From Nitrospira sp. CR1.3 (GTDB lineage: Bacteria; Nitrospirota; Nitrospiria; Nitrospirales; Nitrospiraceae), in the NCBI GenBank assembly GCA_014055525.1, contig WIAH01000021.1:1-63092 (forward strand): a stretch of 63,092 bases of DNA, read 5' to 3'. Below the pieces are notes generated by a model. It made no database searches and was not told where the DNA came from. It worked only from the letters and a program-made list of their open reading frames with translations. Both the position numbers and the translations under genes were made by a program. Positions 28,075 through 37,700 of the stretch are shown one piece after another. Position 1 is the stretch's first letter, and the number at the start of each line of letters is the position of its first letter.

Positions 28075-28526
28075 CAACCGTGAAACCGATTCTACTGGCT
28101 GAAGACAATCCGCGCGATGCGGAGCTGGCGCTCGCCGCCATGGAAGAACACCACATCGCGGATAAGGTCGTCGTCTGTCACGACGGAGCCGAAGTACTCG
28201 ATTACCTCTATTGCCGCGGCTCCTACAAGAGCCGGCAACAGGGCAATCCCGCGGTCGTGTTCCTGGACCTCAAAATGCCGAAGATCGACGGACTTGAAGT
28301 GCTCCGGACTATCAAGAACGACACGGACTTGAAACCCATTCCTGTAGTCATGTTAACGTCGTCGCGCGAGGAACGCGATCTGGCTCAGAGTTACGCTCTG
28401 GGAGCCAACGCCTATGTCGTCAAACCGGTCGAGTTTCATCAGTTCATCACCGCAGTCAAGGAGCTGGGGGTTTTTTGGGGAGTCATCAACGAGCCGCCGC
28501 CGGCAGGAATTGAATCCAAGTCGTAG
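28071..28526 (+). CDS. Rcp1-like single-domain response regulator
   Basis: Receiver-only protein of 151 residues. The acidic pair is in LLAEDNPRDAEL, the phosphoacceptor in VVFLDLKMPKIDG, the switch Thr in VVMLTSS and the Lys in AYVVKPVEF. The extended loop (YLYCRGSYKSR) and C-terminal FWGVINEPP resemble the cyanobacterial Rcp1 subgroup. Start ATG 28071 overlaps the kinase stop, giving a tightly coupled pair. Confidence 0.9.
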   Translation: MTTVKPILLAEDNPRDAELALAAMEEHHIADKVVVCHDGAEVLDYLYCRGSYKSRQQGNPAVVFLDLKMPKIDGLEVLRTIKNDTDLKPIPVVMLTSSREERDLAQSYALGANAYVVKPVEFHQFITAVKELGVFWGVINEPPPAGIESKS

Positions 28527-28544
28527 CCTCTCCGCAAGGGATAT

Positions 28545-30161
28545 GTGAACCAGCCGCTCCGCCTCTTGCATCTCGAAGATAATCCGGTCGACGCCGAATT
28601 GGTTATGGCGACGTTGACAGAGTCGGGGCTGTCTTGTGCGACTCAGCGCGTCGACACCCGTTCCGCATTCCTGGCCGCCCTGAAAGCGGGGCCCATCGAC
28701 CTTATTCTCGCCGACTACTCACTTCCCGGATTCGACGGCATCAGCGCTCTGGCGCTGGCCCGTCAGCATGCCCCCGAAGTGCCGTTTCTCTTTGTCTCGG
28801 CTTTAATCGGAGAAGAACTGGCGATCGATGCCATGCACCAAGGCGCCACGGACTACGTGCTCAAACAACGGTTGGGACGGCTGGTCCCGTCGGTCCAACG
28901 GGCGCTGCGGGAGCGCGATGAACGTCGAGAACGCCAGCGGGCCGAGGAAGCGCTCCGCCAGAGCGAGAAACAGTTCCGGCAGTCTCAAAAGATGGAGGCG
29001 GTCGGACGATTGGCCGGAGGCATCGCGCATGACTTCAACAATCTATTAACCGTCATCATGGGATACAGCCACGTGTTGTCGGCCGAGCTGGGGCCTGATC
29101 ATCCTCTGCAGGAAAAGATCACGGAGACGCAACGAGCCGGTGAGCGCGCCGCCATGCTGATCCGACAGCTTCTGGCCTTCAGCAGAAAACAGCCCCTCGA
29201 GCCGAAAGTTCTAGTGCTCAACAGCGTCATTTCGAACCTCGAAGGCATGTTGCGCCGTCTGATCGGCGCCGACATTCGGCTGGCCATTACACTCGACCCG
29301 TCCAACAGCCAGGTCAGGGCGGACCCGGCGCAGCTGGAACAGGTCGTGATGAACCTCGTGGTCAATGCCCGGGACGCGATGGTCAAAGGCGGAATCCTGA
29401 CGATTGAAACTTCCCGGGTGGAAGTAACCAAGAGCCCGCCCTACCACGTTCAACCCCTGGCACCGGGTGAATACGTGAAACTCTCGGTGAGCGACACCGG
29501 CTGCGGCATGGATCGTCAAACTCAATCTCACGTGTTCGAACCGTTCTTCACGACGAAAGAAGAGGGGAAGGGGAGCGGTCTGGGGCTGTCGACGGTGTTC
29601 GGAATCGTCACGCAATTCGGTGGCGGCATCGATGTGATCAGCCGGCTCGGCCATGGCACGCGGTTTGATCTCTATTTCCCCAGTGTCGAAGCCGAGATCA
29701 AGCCGGAGGAGGCGACGCCGGAACCGGGACGACCGCGACGAGGCACGGAAACGATTCTACTGGCGGAGGACGATCCGAGCGTGCGAATGTTGGTGCGCGA
29801 TGAGCTCGTGAAACTTGGCTATCGAGTCATCGAAGCGAAGAACGGCGTCGAGGCCTGCCTGTTAGCCAGCCAGCAGGTAGGATCCTTGCACTTACTACTC
29901 ACTGATATGGTCATGCCCGGCATGGGCGGACGAGAACTGGCAAATCACCTCTCCATGATCAAACCGGACCTTCGTACCCTCTTCATGTCTGGCTATACGG
30001 ACGATGTCGGGATTCTCGCCGGACAGGAAGACGGAACGACGGGCTTCCTGCAGAAACCGTTCACGCCGGAGGTCTTGGCCCAGACGATTCGCCAGCTCCT
30101 CGACGCCGCGGTTCCGCCATCAAGAGCTATGGCAGCCCGTTCGACCGGTCAAAAGCGGTAG
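28545..30161 (+). CDS. Hybrid kinase: receiver-HisKA-HATPase-receiver
   Basis: Cytoplasmic hybrid kinase of 538 residues. Order: N-terminal receiver (about 1-120, LHLEDNPVDAEL, LILADYSLPGFDG), coiled linker, HisKA (about 165, GRLAGGIAHDFNNLLTVIMG), HATPase_c (NLVVNARDAM, DTGCGMD, GKGSGLGLS) and C-terminal receiver (about 400-525, LLAEDDPSVRML, LLTDMVMPGMGG, FLQKPF). No membrane segment is present, so input comes through the N-terminal receiver, plausibly as a phosphorelay downstream of the two preceding genes. The start is GTG at 28545, with AAGG nearby, 18 bases after the Rcp1-like gene. Confidence 0.88.
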   Translation: MNQPLRLLHLEDNPVDAELVMATLTESGLSCATQRVDTRSAFLAALKAGPIDLILADYSLPGFDGISALALARQHAPEVPFLFVSALIGEELAIDAMHQGATDYVLKQRLGRLVPSVQRALRERDERRERQRAEEALRQSEKQFRQSQKMEAVGRLAGGIAHDFNNLLTVIMGYSHVLSAELGPDHPLQEKITETQRAGERAAMLIRQLLAFSRKQPLEPKVLVLNSVISNLEGMLRRLIGADIRLAITLDPSNSQVRADPAQLEQVVMNLVVNARDAMVKGGILTIETSRVEVTKSPPYHVQPLAPGEYVKLSVSDTGCGMDRQTQSHVFEPFFTTKEEGKGSGLGLSTVFGIVTQFGGGIDVISRLGHGTRFDLYFPSVEAEIKPEEATPEPGRPRRGTETILLAEDDPSVRMLVRDELVKLGYRVIEAKNGVEACLLASQQVGSLHLLLTDMVMPGMGGRELANHLSMIKPDLRTLFMSGYTDDVGILAGQEDGTTGFLQKPFTPEVLAQTIRQLLDAAVPPSRAMAARSTGQKR

Positions 30162-30240
30162 GGGCTGCGTACCAGCCCTGAGGCGGCGCCTTGTGGAGCA
30201 ATGTACGATCGTGCCCCGTTTCCCCCCGTTCGATCCATTG

Positions 30241-31146
30241 ATGATGCAGCGGATTGTTTATTCTCGTCTTCTCTGCTCATCCTTCCCCCTCCGTCCCTCC
30301 CGAACCCTGTTAGTCGGAGTGATCATGCTCCTGGCGTGGGGGATCACGCCGGTATGGGCTCAGCCCCTGCTTTGGGATCGTCTCGCGGATGGATTGAGCA
30401 TCGCCCTCTGGACCCCTCCTTCACCCTGTCGTGACGTCCCTCCGCTGATCGCCATCGATATCGATCCCAACCGGTACCGGTTCCAGGTTCACTACTATCG
30501 GAACGACCGGCTCAGCGAACCGCTCGACATCCATGAATGGCAGCTCCGGACCGGACATGATCTCGTGTTTAATGCCGGCCTCTTCCGGGAAAACTTTTCC
30601 TATCTCGGCTTGTTGTACGGGAACGGACAGTCTCTTGGAGGCAAACAGCATGGAACATGGCTCGGCCTATTTGTCGCCGAGCCGACCGTGCCCGGCATGG
30701 CGCAGGCCAGAATCTTTGACCTTGCTGTCGAGTCGTTCGATGAGCAACGGCTTCCCTATCGGGAAGCGGCGCAATCCCTTATGCTGCTTGATCAGAACGG
30801 AAGGATTCGTGTGCGGCGGACGGGGAAACAGGCTCAGCAGACCCTCGTGGCGGAACAGGATGGCGGACACATTCTGCTCTTCAAGACCACGGAAGCCGCC
30901 GCCCTGTACGACGTCGCGCACTGTCTGCAGCAGACGTTTCCGGCTATCCGGAGAGCCATGGCCATGGACGGAGGATCATCTTCCGATCTCGCACTGGCTG
31001 GGGCGCTCCGTCCAACCGACGGCAAACCAGGAGGCATACCGGGCTGGATGCATTTCCTCAACGACCCGAATTCTGGCCATATCGGACTGCCGGCAGTGAT
31101 CGGCATCAGCCCGCGTTCCCGTATGCCCGATAACCGAAGCAAATAA
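30241..31146 (+). CDS. Secreted phosphodiester glycosidase-family (NAGPA) protein
   Basis: Exported protein with a signal-anchor/signal peptide (LLVGVIMLLAWGITPVWA) followed by a domain resembling phosphodiester glycosidase/NAGPA proteins (PF09992): FNAGLFRENFSYLGLL, AAQSLMLLDQNGRI and the late motif AMAMDGGSSSDLAL. Family members act on phosphodiester-linked sugars or the exopolysaccharide modification machinery; the substrate here is unknown. The start is uncertain: ATG at 30241 or 30244, with no clear Shine-Dalgarno sequence. Convergent with the rhodanese gene. Confidence 0.75.
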   Translation: MMQRIVYSRLLCSSFPLRPSRTLLVGVIMLLAWGITPVWAQPLLWDRLADGLSIALWTPPSPCRDVPPLIAIDIDPNRYRFQVHYYRNDRLSEPLDIHEWQLRTGHDLVFNAGLFRENFSYLGLLYGNGQSLGGKQHGTWLGLFVAEPTVPGMAQARIFDLAVESFDEQRLPYREAAQSLMLLDQNGRIRVRRTGKQAQQTLVAEQDGGHILLFKTTEAAALYDVAHCLQQTFPAIRRAMAMDGGSSSDLALAGALRPTDGKPGGIPGWMHFLNDPNSGHIGLPAVIGISPRSRMPDNRSK

Positions 31147-31170
31147 GCCCGGGAGTAGCATCTGAGCCGG

Positions 31171-31593
31171 CTACCGTCCCGATTCAACCGGATATCCCGC
31201 TTCCAACCAGGCGTTCATGCTGCCGCTCACGTTGTACACGCGAGAATAGCCCAGATCCGCCAGGGTTTCTGCCGCGATGTTGCTCCGATGACCGGATTGG
31301 CAATAAACGACGATGTGATCGGCATTTCTTGCGCCCAATTCTCGATGGCGCGTTTTGATCTCACGAAAATCGATGTTGAAATCGGTTCCCGGAATATATC
31401 CTCCGGCATGCTCTTCAGGAGAACGAACATCGACCAGAACAAATCCTTTCTGAGTAAGCGAGGGCGCTTTGCTCATTCCGGCCCGCAGTTGTTGGACGGT
31501 GAGCAGATAGGAGTGATGAGCCGAGACGGTCCCGATTGCCAGTCCCGATAACAAAATGGCGCTCGCGCAAAGAGTTGATAATCGTGTGGTCAT
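31171..31593 (-). CDS. Exported rhodanese-like protein
   Basis: Periplasmic single rhodanese domain of 140 residues. A signal peptide covers about residues 1-25. The active-site loop VVYCQSGHRSN contains the catalytic Cys, and FVLVDVRSPEEHAGGYIPGT is the typical N-terminal CH2A-like motif, so sulfur-transfer capacity is plausible; the physiological acceptor is unknown. It stands alone between convergent neighbours. Confidence 0.88.
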   Translation of the reverse strand: MTTRLSTLCASAILLSGLAIGTVSAHHSYLLTVQQLRAGMSKAPSLTQKGFVLVDVRSPEEHAGGYIPGTDFNIDFREIKTRHRELGARNADHIVVYCQSGHRSNIAAETLADLGYSRVYNVSGSMNAWLEAGYPVESGR

Positions 31594-31669
31594 GGTGCGC
31601 CTCCTGGAATGAAACCAGCTGGTTGAATCGTTCGACAGACCCGATGCCAGCGATTATGATAGGAGCCCG

Positions 31670-31978
31670 ATGAAGACTTGGTCAAGCCTGGGAATCCTGC
31701 TGATGATCTCCCTGTCCGGTTGCGCGGAAGGAGCCAAGCTTGCGCAGGACTACGGAGATGGAGGTGTCGTGACCTATCCCTACAAAGGAGAGCAGGGATC
31801 TATGCTCTCCTCTTTTCGAAAGGAGGCGCTGAGTCTTATCAAGGACAAGTGCAGCGGTTCTTATACCATTTTGCGGGAAGGGGAAGCCAAGGGACGTGCG
31901 AGAGTTGCCGGAACGGCGCCGGGATCGCAGGAAGTTGTACAGGAGAGACGATGGGGAATCGAGTTTCGTTGCAAGTAG
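31670..31978 (+). CDS. Small hypothetical lipoprotein
   Basis: A 102-residue lipoprotein: signal peptide with lipobox LSGC (Cys 18), then a soluble domain with two Cys (DKCSGSYTI and EFRCK) that could pair. No family recognised. It is divergent from the rhodanese gene, 76 bases away, and convergent with pyrE. Confidence 0.7.
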   Translation: MKTWSSLGILLMISLSGCAEGAKLAQDYGDGGVVTYPYKGEQGSMLSSFRKEALSLIKDKCSGSYTILREGEAKGRARVAGTAPGSQEVVQERRWGIEFRCK

Positions 31979-32002
31979 GATCGCCGGATCAACCCTCTGG
32001 CG

Positions 32003-32614
32003 TCACGCCCTCGCCGGTTGCTGCCTCATAAGATCGTCGATCGTCAGGAGACTAATGAGAGAGATGCCCTCCTTTTCGACGCACGCCCGTCCGTCTTGTT
32101 CCTTCCGGTCCACGATCACGAGAGCCTGATTCACGATCAGGCCGGCCTCTCGTGCCGCCGCGACCGCCTTCAGCAGAGACCCTCCGCTGGTCAGCACGTC
32201 ATCGACAATGAGGGCTCGATCTCCCGGCCTCACCGCTCCCTCTATCAATTTACCGAGTCCATGATCCTTGACCTGCTTGCGCACAACGAATGTCCGCCAG
32301 TCGCGCCTCGGACTCGCACTGTAACCAAAGTCCGAGATCGTCGTCGCGATCGAGATCGCGCCGATCTCTAATCCACCGAGACAGTCGATTGCGACTCCAG
32401 CAAGCGCTTCGTAAGCCAGAGTTCCCACCAGGCGTCGCGAAGCGGGATGAGCCATGAGCGATCGACAATCGACGTAAAATGGACTCTTTGCGCCCGATGC
32501 GAGCGTAAATCCCTTGTGCGGATCCCACCTGAACGACTGGGTTTCGTGAAAGGCGCGCGTCAATTCGTCCTTTGCCGCCATCGTCGTCTTCACTGCATCA
32601 ACCTCTCTTATCAT
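32003..32614 (-). CDS. pyrE: Orotate phosphoribosyltransferase
   Basis: Cytoplasmic enzyme of de novo pyrimidine synthesis, converting orotate and PRPP to orotidine 5'-phosphate. The PRPP-binding motif ALIVDDVLTSGGS and the family sequence FTLASGAKSPFYVDCRSL are present; the length of about 200 residues is normal. The start is ambiguous: ATG 32614, GTG 32593 (AGAGG eight bases upstream) or ATG 32581 are all possible. No other pyr gene is nearby. Confidence 0.92.
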   Translation of the reverse strand: MIREVDAVKTTMAAKDELTRAFHETQSFRWDPHKGFTLASGAKSPFYVDCRSLMAHPASRRLVGTLAYEALAGVAIDCLGGLEIGAISIATTISDFGYSASPRRDWRTFVVRKQVKDHGLGKLIEGAVRPGDRALIVDDVLTSGGSLLKAVAAAREAGLIVNQALVIVDRKEQDGRACVEKEGISLISLLTIDDLMRQQPARA

Positions 32615-32743
32615 TCCTCTTTAGGAGTGGGGTACGCCTGACGGAGAACTACGTACAAAAACCGATAATTGTTTGACCTAATAGGCCTTCCACGTTACGG
32701 TCAAATGGCCCTATTACTGCTTGGATTTCTCTCGCCGTGAACA

Positions 32744-32935
32744 CTAGCAGGATCCTCGCATGCCCTGGGGGCAAGTCGTGGTCGGCGGAGGCGGGGGCGG
32801 TATTTTTTCGACTTCAGGTGGAGGCTCTGCTTCTCCCGACTCGGTTTTCTTCCGGATATCTGACGAGGGATCAGGATAGATCGTACAACCGGACCAGACC
32901 AATACCAGAGCAATGATCAGGAGCCACCTTGGCAA
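32744..32935 (-). CDS. Very small proline-rich lipoprotein
   Basis: A 63-residue protein with lipoprotein signal and lipobox VWSGC, followed by a Glu/Pro-rich stretch with six consecutive prolines and a C-terminal TTTCPQGMRGSC. The start is TTG at 32935, supported by GAGGA six bases upstream. Downstream, on its strand, an imperfect inverted repeat (TAATAGGCC and GGCCCTATTA, about 32679-32716) may end transcription. Function unknown. Confidence 0.6.
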   Translation of the reverse strand: MPRWLLIIALVLVWSGCTIYPDPSSDIRKKTESGEAEPPPEVEKIPPPPPPTTTCPQGMRGSC

Positions 32936-32991
32936 GACGCATCCTCAATAAGGGAGCAAGCTGGCTCATCTTGGCATAGCCGAAGGGCAAA

Positions 32992-34620
32992 GTGAAGCGA
33001 CAACTGATGGGCCGGAGATTCCGCATTCGCTCGTGCCGCTTACGCTGGAGCGCAGCTCTCGTGTTGTTGACTGCTCTGTCCATCAATCCGTTATCGAGTT
33101 CAGCGGAACAGGCCGGCACGACGGGCAGCCTTCTCGTGAAAGGATTTTCGTTTAGCGGAAACACGGTCATTTCTCAAACCGAACTGGAAGCGCTCACCCA
33201 GCCCTATGTCGGTCAGACCCTGAACTTGCCTGACCTGGAACAGGTCACGGCGAAAGTGACCGAGCATTACAGAGAGAAAGGCTATACCCTCGCAACAGCC
33301 TATATTCCACAGCAACAGATCCCCTTCGGCGTCGTCATGATCGCGATCCTGGAGGGCCGCATTGGAGAAATCTCCGTCACAGGGAATCAACATTACTCGA
33401 CACAGTTCATCCGCAGCAGTTTCGCCCAAGCGATGGAAGACAATGTCATTCGCAACGTCTCCCTGGAACGCGCGTTGCTGTTGCTGAACGAGTATCCCAG
33501 TCTGAAGGTATCCGCCGTGCTGGAGCCGGGCGCCACGACCGGGTCGACCAATCTGCATGTCAAAGCCGACGATAAGCTGCCGCTCCACGCCACGTTGGAC
33601 TTCAACAACTACGGCTTCAACACGATCTCCCGATACCGCTTCGGTGCCGGAGTTGAAGTCGGCAATGTGTTGTTCGATGGCGCCACGCTCAACCTCAACG
33701 GCATCATCGGGAACCACCCGGACCAACTCCTCTTCGGGACCGGGGCCTATTCCATCCCGATCGGGGTCCATGGGACAAAACTCGTGTTTTCCGGTTCAGG
33801 TGGACAATTCAACGTGGGCGCCGAGCTGGCGGCCCTTGGAATCGAAGGAAGGATCCAGACCTTCGATGCCTCTGTGACTCATCCCTTCATCAAGACCCGG
33901 TTTCAGTCGCTCCTCGGTGATTTCGGTTTGGCCGCAAAGAATAATCAGCTCTTCACACTCAATACGAAGACGGGAGACGACCACATTCGAGTGCTGAAGC
34001 TGGGATTCAACTACGATCGGCTCGACCTGTCCGGTCGAACTTATCTCTCGCTCTATGGTTTTCAGGGACTTGGCGAGGCTCTCGGAGGCATGGCCAACAA
34101 CGATCCTCAAGCGACAAGACTGGGCGCCGACGATCGGTTTACGAAAGCCACGTTCAACGCCGGGCGGATTCAGAGTCTTGGACATGACGTGCTCTTACTC
34201 CTGAGAAGCAGCGGACAAGGTACCACTCGCCCCCTCGTGGTCATTGAACAAATGTTGCTCGGCGGACCGGACTCGGTACGGGGCTACCAACTCGGTGAAC
34301 GGTTCGTGGACGAGGGCTTTACCGTCTCAGCCGAAACCCGCATTCCCTTTTTCCCATCCTCAATGCCGGCAGCGCTGAAGCAGACGCAAGTCGGCGCATT
34401 CATCGATTACGGGCAGGGACGGCTGAAGAACCCCCAGCCTGGTGAAGTCGCGTCAACCAGTCTCACCGGTACGGGAGTCGGGCTGCAGACAGAGTTGCCA
34501 TATTTCTCGACGAAGCTACGGTGCGATGTGGGCTTTCCCCTGGGGCCTAAACCGATCGGAGGCACCATTGCTGGGGATCGATCTCCAACCTTTTACATCC
34601 AGGCCATTGCGAGGTTCTGA
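32992..34620 (+). CDS. TpsB outer-membrane transporter (ShlB/FhaC family)
   Basis: Outer-membrane beta-barrel that exports the partner adhesin in a two-partner (type Vb) secretion system. A signal peptide is at about 20-38, POTRA domains at about 45-190 (VKGFSFSGNTVISQTELEAL, GRIGEISVTGNQHYS), and a C-terminal 16-strand barrel. The loop-6 motif VRGY appears in LGGPDSVRGYQLGERF and the protein ends in phenylalanine (IARF), as outer-membrane proteins do. 542 residues is normal. The start is GTG at 32992. The cognate tpsA begins 121 bases downstream. Confidence 0.92.
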   Translation: MKRQLMGRRFRIRSCRLRWSAALVLLTALSINPLSSSAEQAGTTGSLLVKGFSFSGNTVISQTELEALTQPYVGQTLNLPDLEQVTAKVTEHYREKGYTLATAYIPQQQIPFGVVMIAILEGRIGEISVTGNQHYSTQFIRSSFAQAMEDNVIRNVSLERALLLLNEYPSLKVSAVLEPGATTGSTNLHVKADDKLPLHATLDFNNYGFNTISRYRFGAGVEVGNVLFDGATLNLNGIIGNHPDQLLFGTGAYSIPIGVHGTKLVFSGSGGQFNVGAELAALGIEGRIQTFDASVTHPFIKTRFQSLLGDFGLAAKNNQLFTLNTKTGDDHIRVLKLGFNYDRLDLSGRTYLSLYGFQGLGEALGGMANNDPQATRLGADDRFTKATFNAGRIQSLGHDVLLLLRSSGQGTTRPLVVIEQMLLGGPDSVRGYQLGERFVDEGFTVSAETRIPFFPSSMPAALKQTQVGAFIDYGQGRLKNPQPGEVASTSLTGTGVGLQTELPYFSTKLRCDVGFPLGPKPIGGTIAGDRSPTFYIQAIARF

Positions 34621-34741
34621 GCGGCATGAGCGGAACTCACTACATCCATGCCCCGTTCACCTCCATGGTGCCAAACCCGTTCTTTCATGACGGGTCGCAA
34701 CTGCTGGACTACACTCGGTTAGGTAGGAGTTCCGTCCCTCA

Positions 34742-37700
34742 ATGAGACAACGAACAGTCCACAGAAGGGCGATCGGCATCCGCTCGAACAGAATTTCCGT
34801 CCTCTATCGAACCCTGTGTGTGCTGGCCGTTTCTTTTCAGATTCTCCTGCCAAGCCGCGCCCTCGCCCTCCCGAGTGATGGGAAGGTGGTCGGTGGCAGC
34901 GCAACGATACAGCAAAGTAATCCTAATACCCTGAACATTCAGCAGTCGACCGACAAAGCCATTCTCAATTGGCAGAGCTTCTCGATTGGAGCGCACGAAG
35001 CGGTGCGCTTCGTGCAACCGTCGGTTCGATCGATCGCGCTGAATCGTGTCGTCGGCGCCGATCCCTCGGTCATTCTCGGTCAGTTGCAGGCAAACGGTCG
35101 GATTTTCCTCGTGAATCCCAACGGCATCCTCTTTGGCGCCGGAGCCCAGATCGACGTCGGTGGACTCCTGGCGACCACGCTGCAAATTCGTGACAGTGAT
35201 TTCATGGCCGGTCGCTTTCTCTTCGCACAAGATCCGCTCAAGGCACTGCGTACCGTCGTCAATCGCGGCACAATCAACGTGTCCGATCACGGTTTTGTCT
35301 TCCTCGTGGCGCCCGGCGTGTCGAATGAAGGATTGATCATCGCCAACCTCGGCAATGTCGTCTTAGGATCGGCGCAGAAGTTGACCGTGGACCTCATGGG
35401 TGACGGCCTCATCAATTACGCGCTCAGCGGCAAAGTGCTGGACCAAGTGACAGGCATCGACGGCAAGCCTCTGAGCTCGGCGGTCAGCAATAACGGAACC
35501 ATCCAGGCTGACGGTGGTCGCGTCATCCTGTCGGCGAAGGCCTCGGGCGATATCTTCTCCTCCGTGGTCAACCAGAGCGGTGTCATTCGAGCGCAGAGCC
35601 TGGTTAACCATGCCGGGGAGGTTCGCCTGGAGGGATCCGACCCGGTTGCGAACACCGGCACCATCGGTTGGCAGGCCAATCTCGGAAAGGTCCAGAATGC
35701 GGACGGCGTTGTCCTCAACACTGGAACGATCGATGTCTCAGCGGCCCAGCCCGGAGCGGCGCAAGGCCAGGTGACGGTCACTGGCGAGAAAGTTGGAGTC
35801 GGCGGATCGATCATTGCCAAGGGGGCTGACGCTGGTCAAGGTGGACGTGTCTTGATTTCGTCCACCGAAAATACCGTCGTGACACAGGACGGCGTCATTG
35901 ATACTTCCGGAGTCGGAAATTCCAATGCCGGGAATGTCGTGGTCTGGTCCGACAAGAACACGCTGTTCGGCGGTTCGATCCTGGCGCAAGGAGGAGCAGT
36001 CGGCGGGAACGGCGGCCAGATCGAGGTGTCGGGCCATGAGAATCTGGGATTCTTCGGCTCCGTCAATGCACTTGCACCAAAGGGGGCGACCGGAAACCTC
36101 TTGCTTGATCCGGCCAACATTACGGTCGCGACCGGTGGAGGAGCGACGTTGGCTCAAGTCGATCAGTTCGGTGACACTCCCGCCGCCAGCCTGACAATCG
36201 CACCAGCGACGATAAATGCGGCAGCAGCCAATGTGACGCTTCAGGCGAACAACGACATCACGGTGACAAATGCCATTGCCATGACCAATAACGGCGTGGG
36301 CATCACGATGCAGGCAGGCCGAGATATCAATGTCAATGCCGCGGTCAGTACGAACAACGGAAATATCTCGATGACCGCGAACGATTCGTCGTCAATCCTT
36401 GCCAATAGGGCGAACGGAGCTGCGGGTGACATCATTTTTGCAGCCGGAGCAAACCTGAGTGCTGGAACGGGCAATATCAACCTGACAATTGACCCTGCTA
36501 CAGCAGGAAACTATGCTCCCGGCAGCATCACCACCGTTCGCAACCTGACCACGACCACGGGCAACATCACTCTGAGCTCACCCAATACCGTCACGCTCTC
36601 CGGCGCGGTGAACGCCGGCTCGGGGACCGTCACAATCAATGCCAATACGGACGGCGCCGGGGCTCAAAACTTCACCATGAATGCCGGCAGCTCGATCGCC
36701 ACGACGAACACGGGTGCCAACGCCGTTCAAATCATCGTGAACGATTTTGACAGCGGCACGGGAGCGGCTTCGTTGCGCGGTTCGATCACAACGGGCAATG
36801 GCGGCACAGCCACTATTACGACCCGCGGGCTAGCGGTCGGAGGCAACACGACGGGCGGAGCCATCACACAGGGGGCGGTCCTGACGATGAACGCCGGAGC
36901 CGCCGGCACGGTCTCCCTGGCAACCGGAGCCGCCGCCTCAAGCATTACCCTGAATACTGTGGGAAATGACTTCATCGGCACGGTCGGAGTCAGCAGAGCG
37001 TTCAATGTGGCGCTTCGCGACGCGAATGCCTTGGCCCTCGGCGCTTCAACAATTTCAGGAACCCTGGGCGTGACGACAGCCGGAGCAGTGACCCAAACCG
37101 GCGCACTGGCCGTGACCGGCACCACCACCCTGGCGGCCGGCGCAGCCAACAATATCACGCTGAATAACGCCGGCAACAACTTCAGTACGGTCGTCGTCAC
37201 GAACGGCAACAACGTGGCACTGACCGATGCCAACGCGCTCGCGCTGGGCGCCTCCACCATCTCAGGAACGCTGAACGTCACGACCAACGGCGCCTTGACT
37301 CAAAGCGGCGTTCTGAATGTGACCGGGACCACGACGCTCGCGGCCGGTGCCGGCAACGACATCAACTTGTCCACCTCGGCGAACAATTTCAGCACCGTCG
37401 GCGTCACAAGCGGTAACAACGTCAGCCTGCGCGACACCAATGCGTTGATCCTTGGCGCCTCGACCATCAGCGGCAATCTGGCCTTGACGACCGGTGGGGC
37501 CTTGACGCAGTCAGGCGTGCTCGCCGTAACCGGCACCACCTCGTTTACTGCCACAGCGGCAAACACAGACATCCTTCTGGGCACCCAAGCCAACAACCTC
37601 GGCGGAGCGCTCTCCTTTGCCGGGACCCTCGCGAACTTCCGCGATCTGTCCATTCGCAATGTCAACGTTGGCGCGACCGTGCCGGCCCTCGCCGGTCTCA

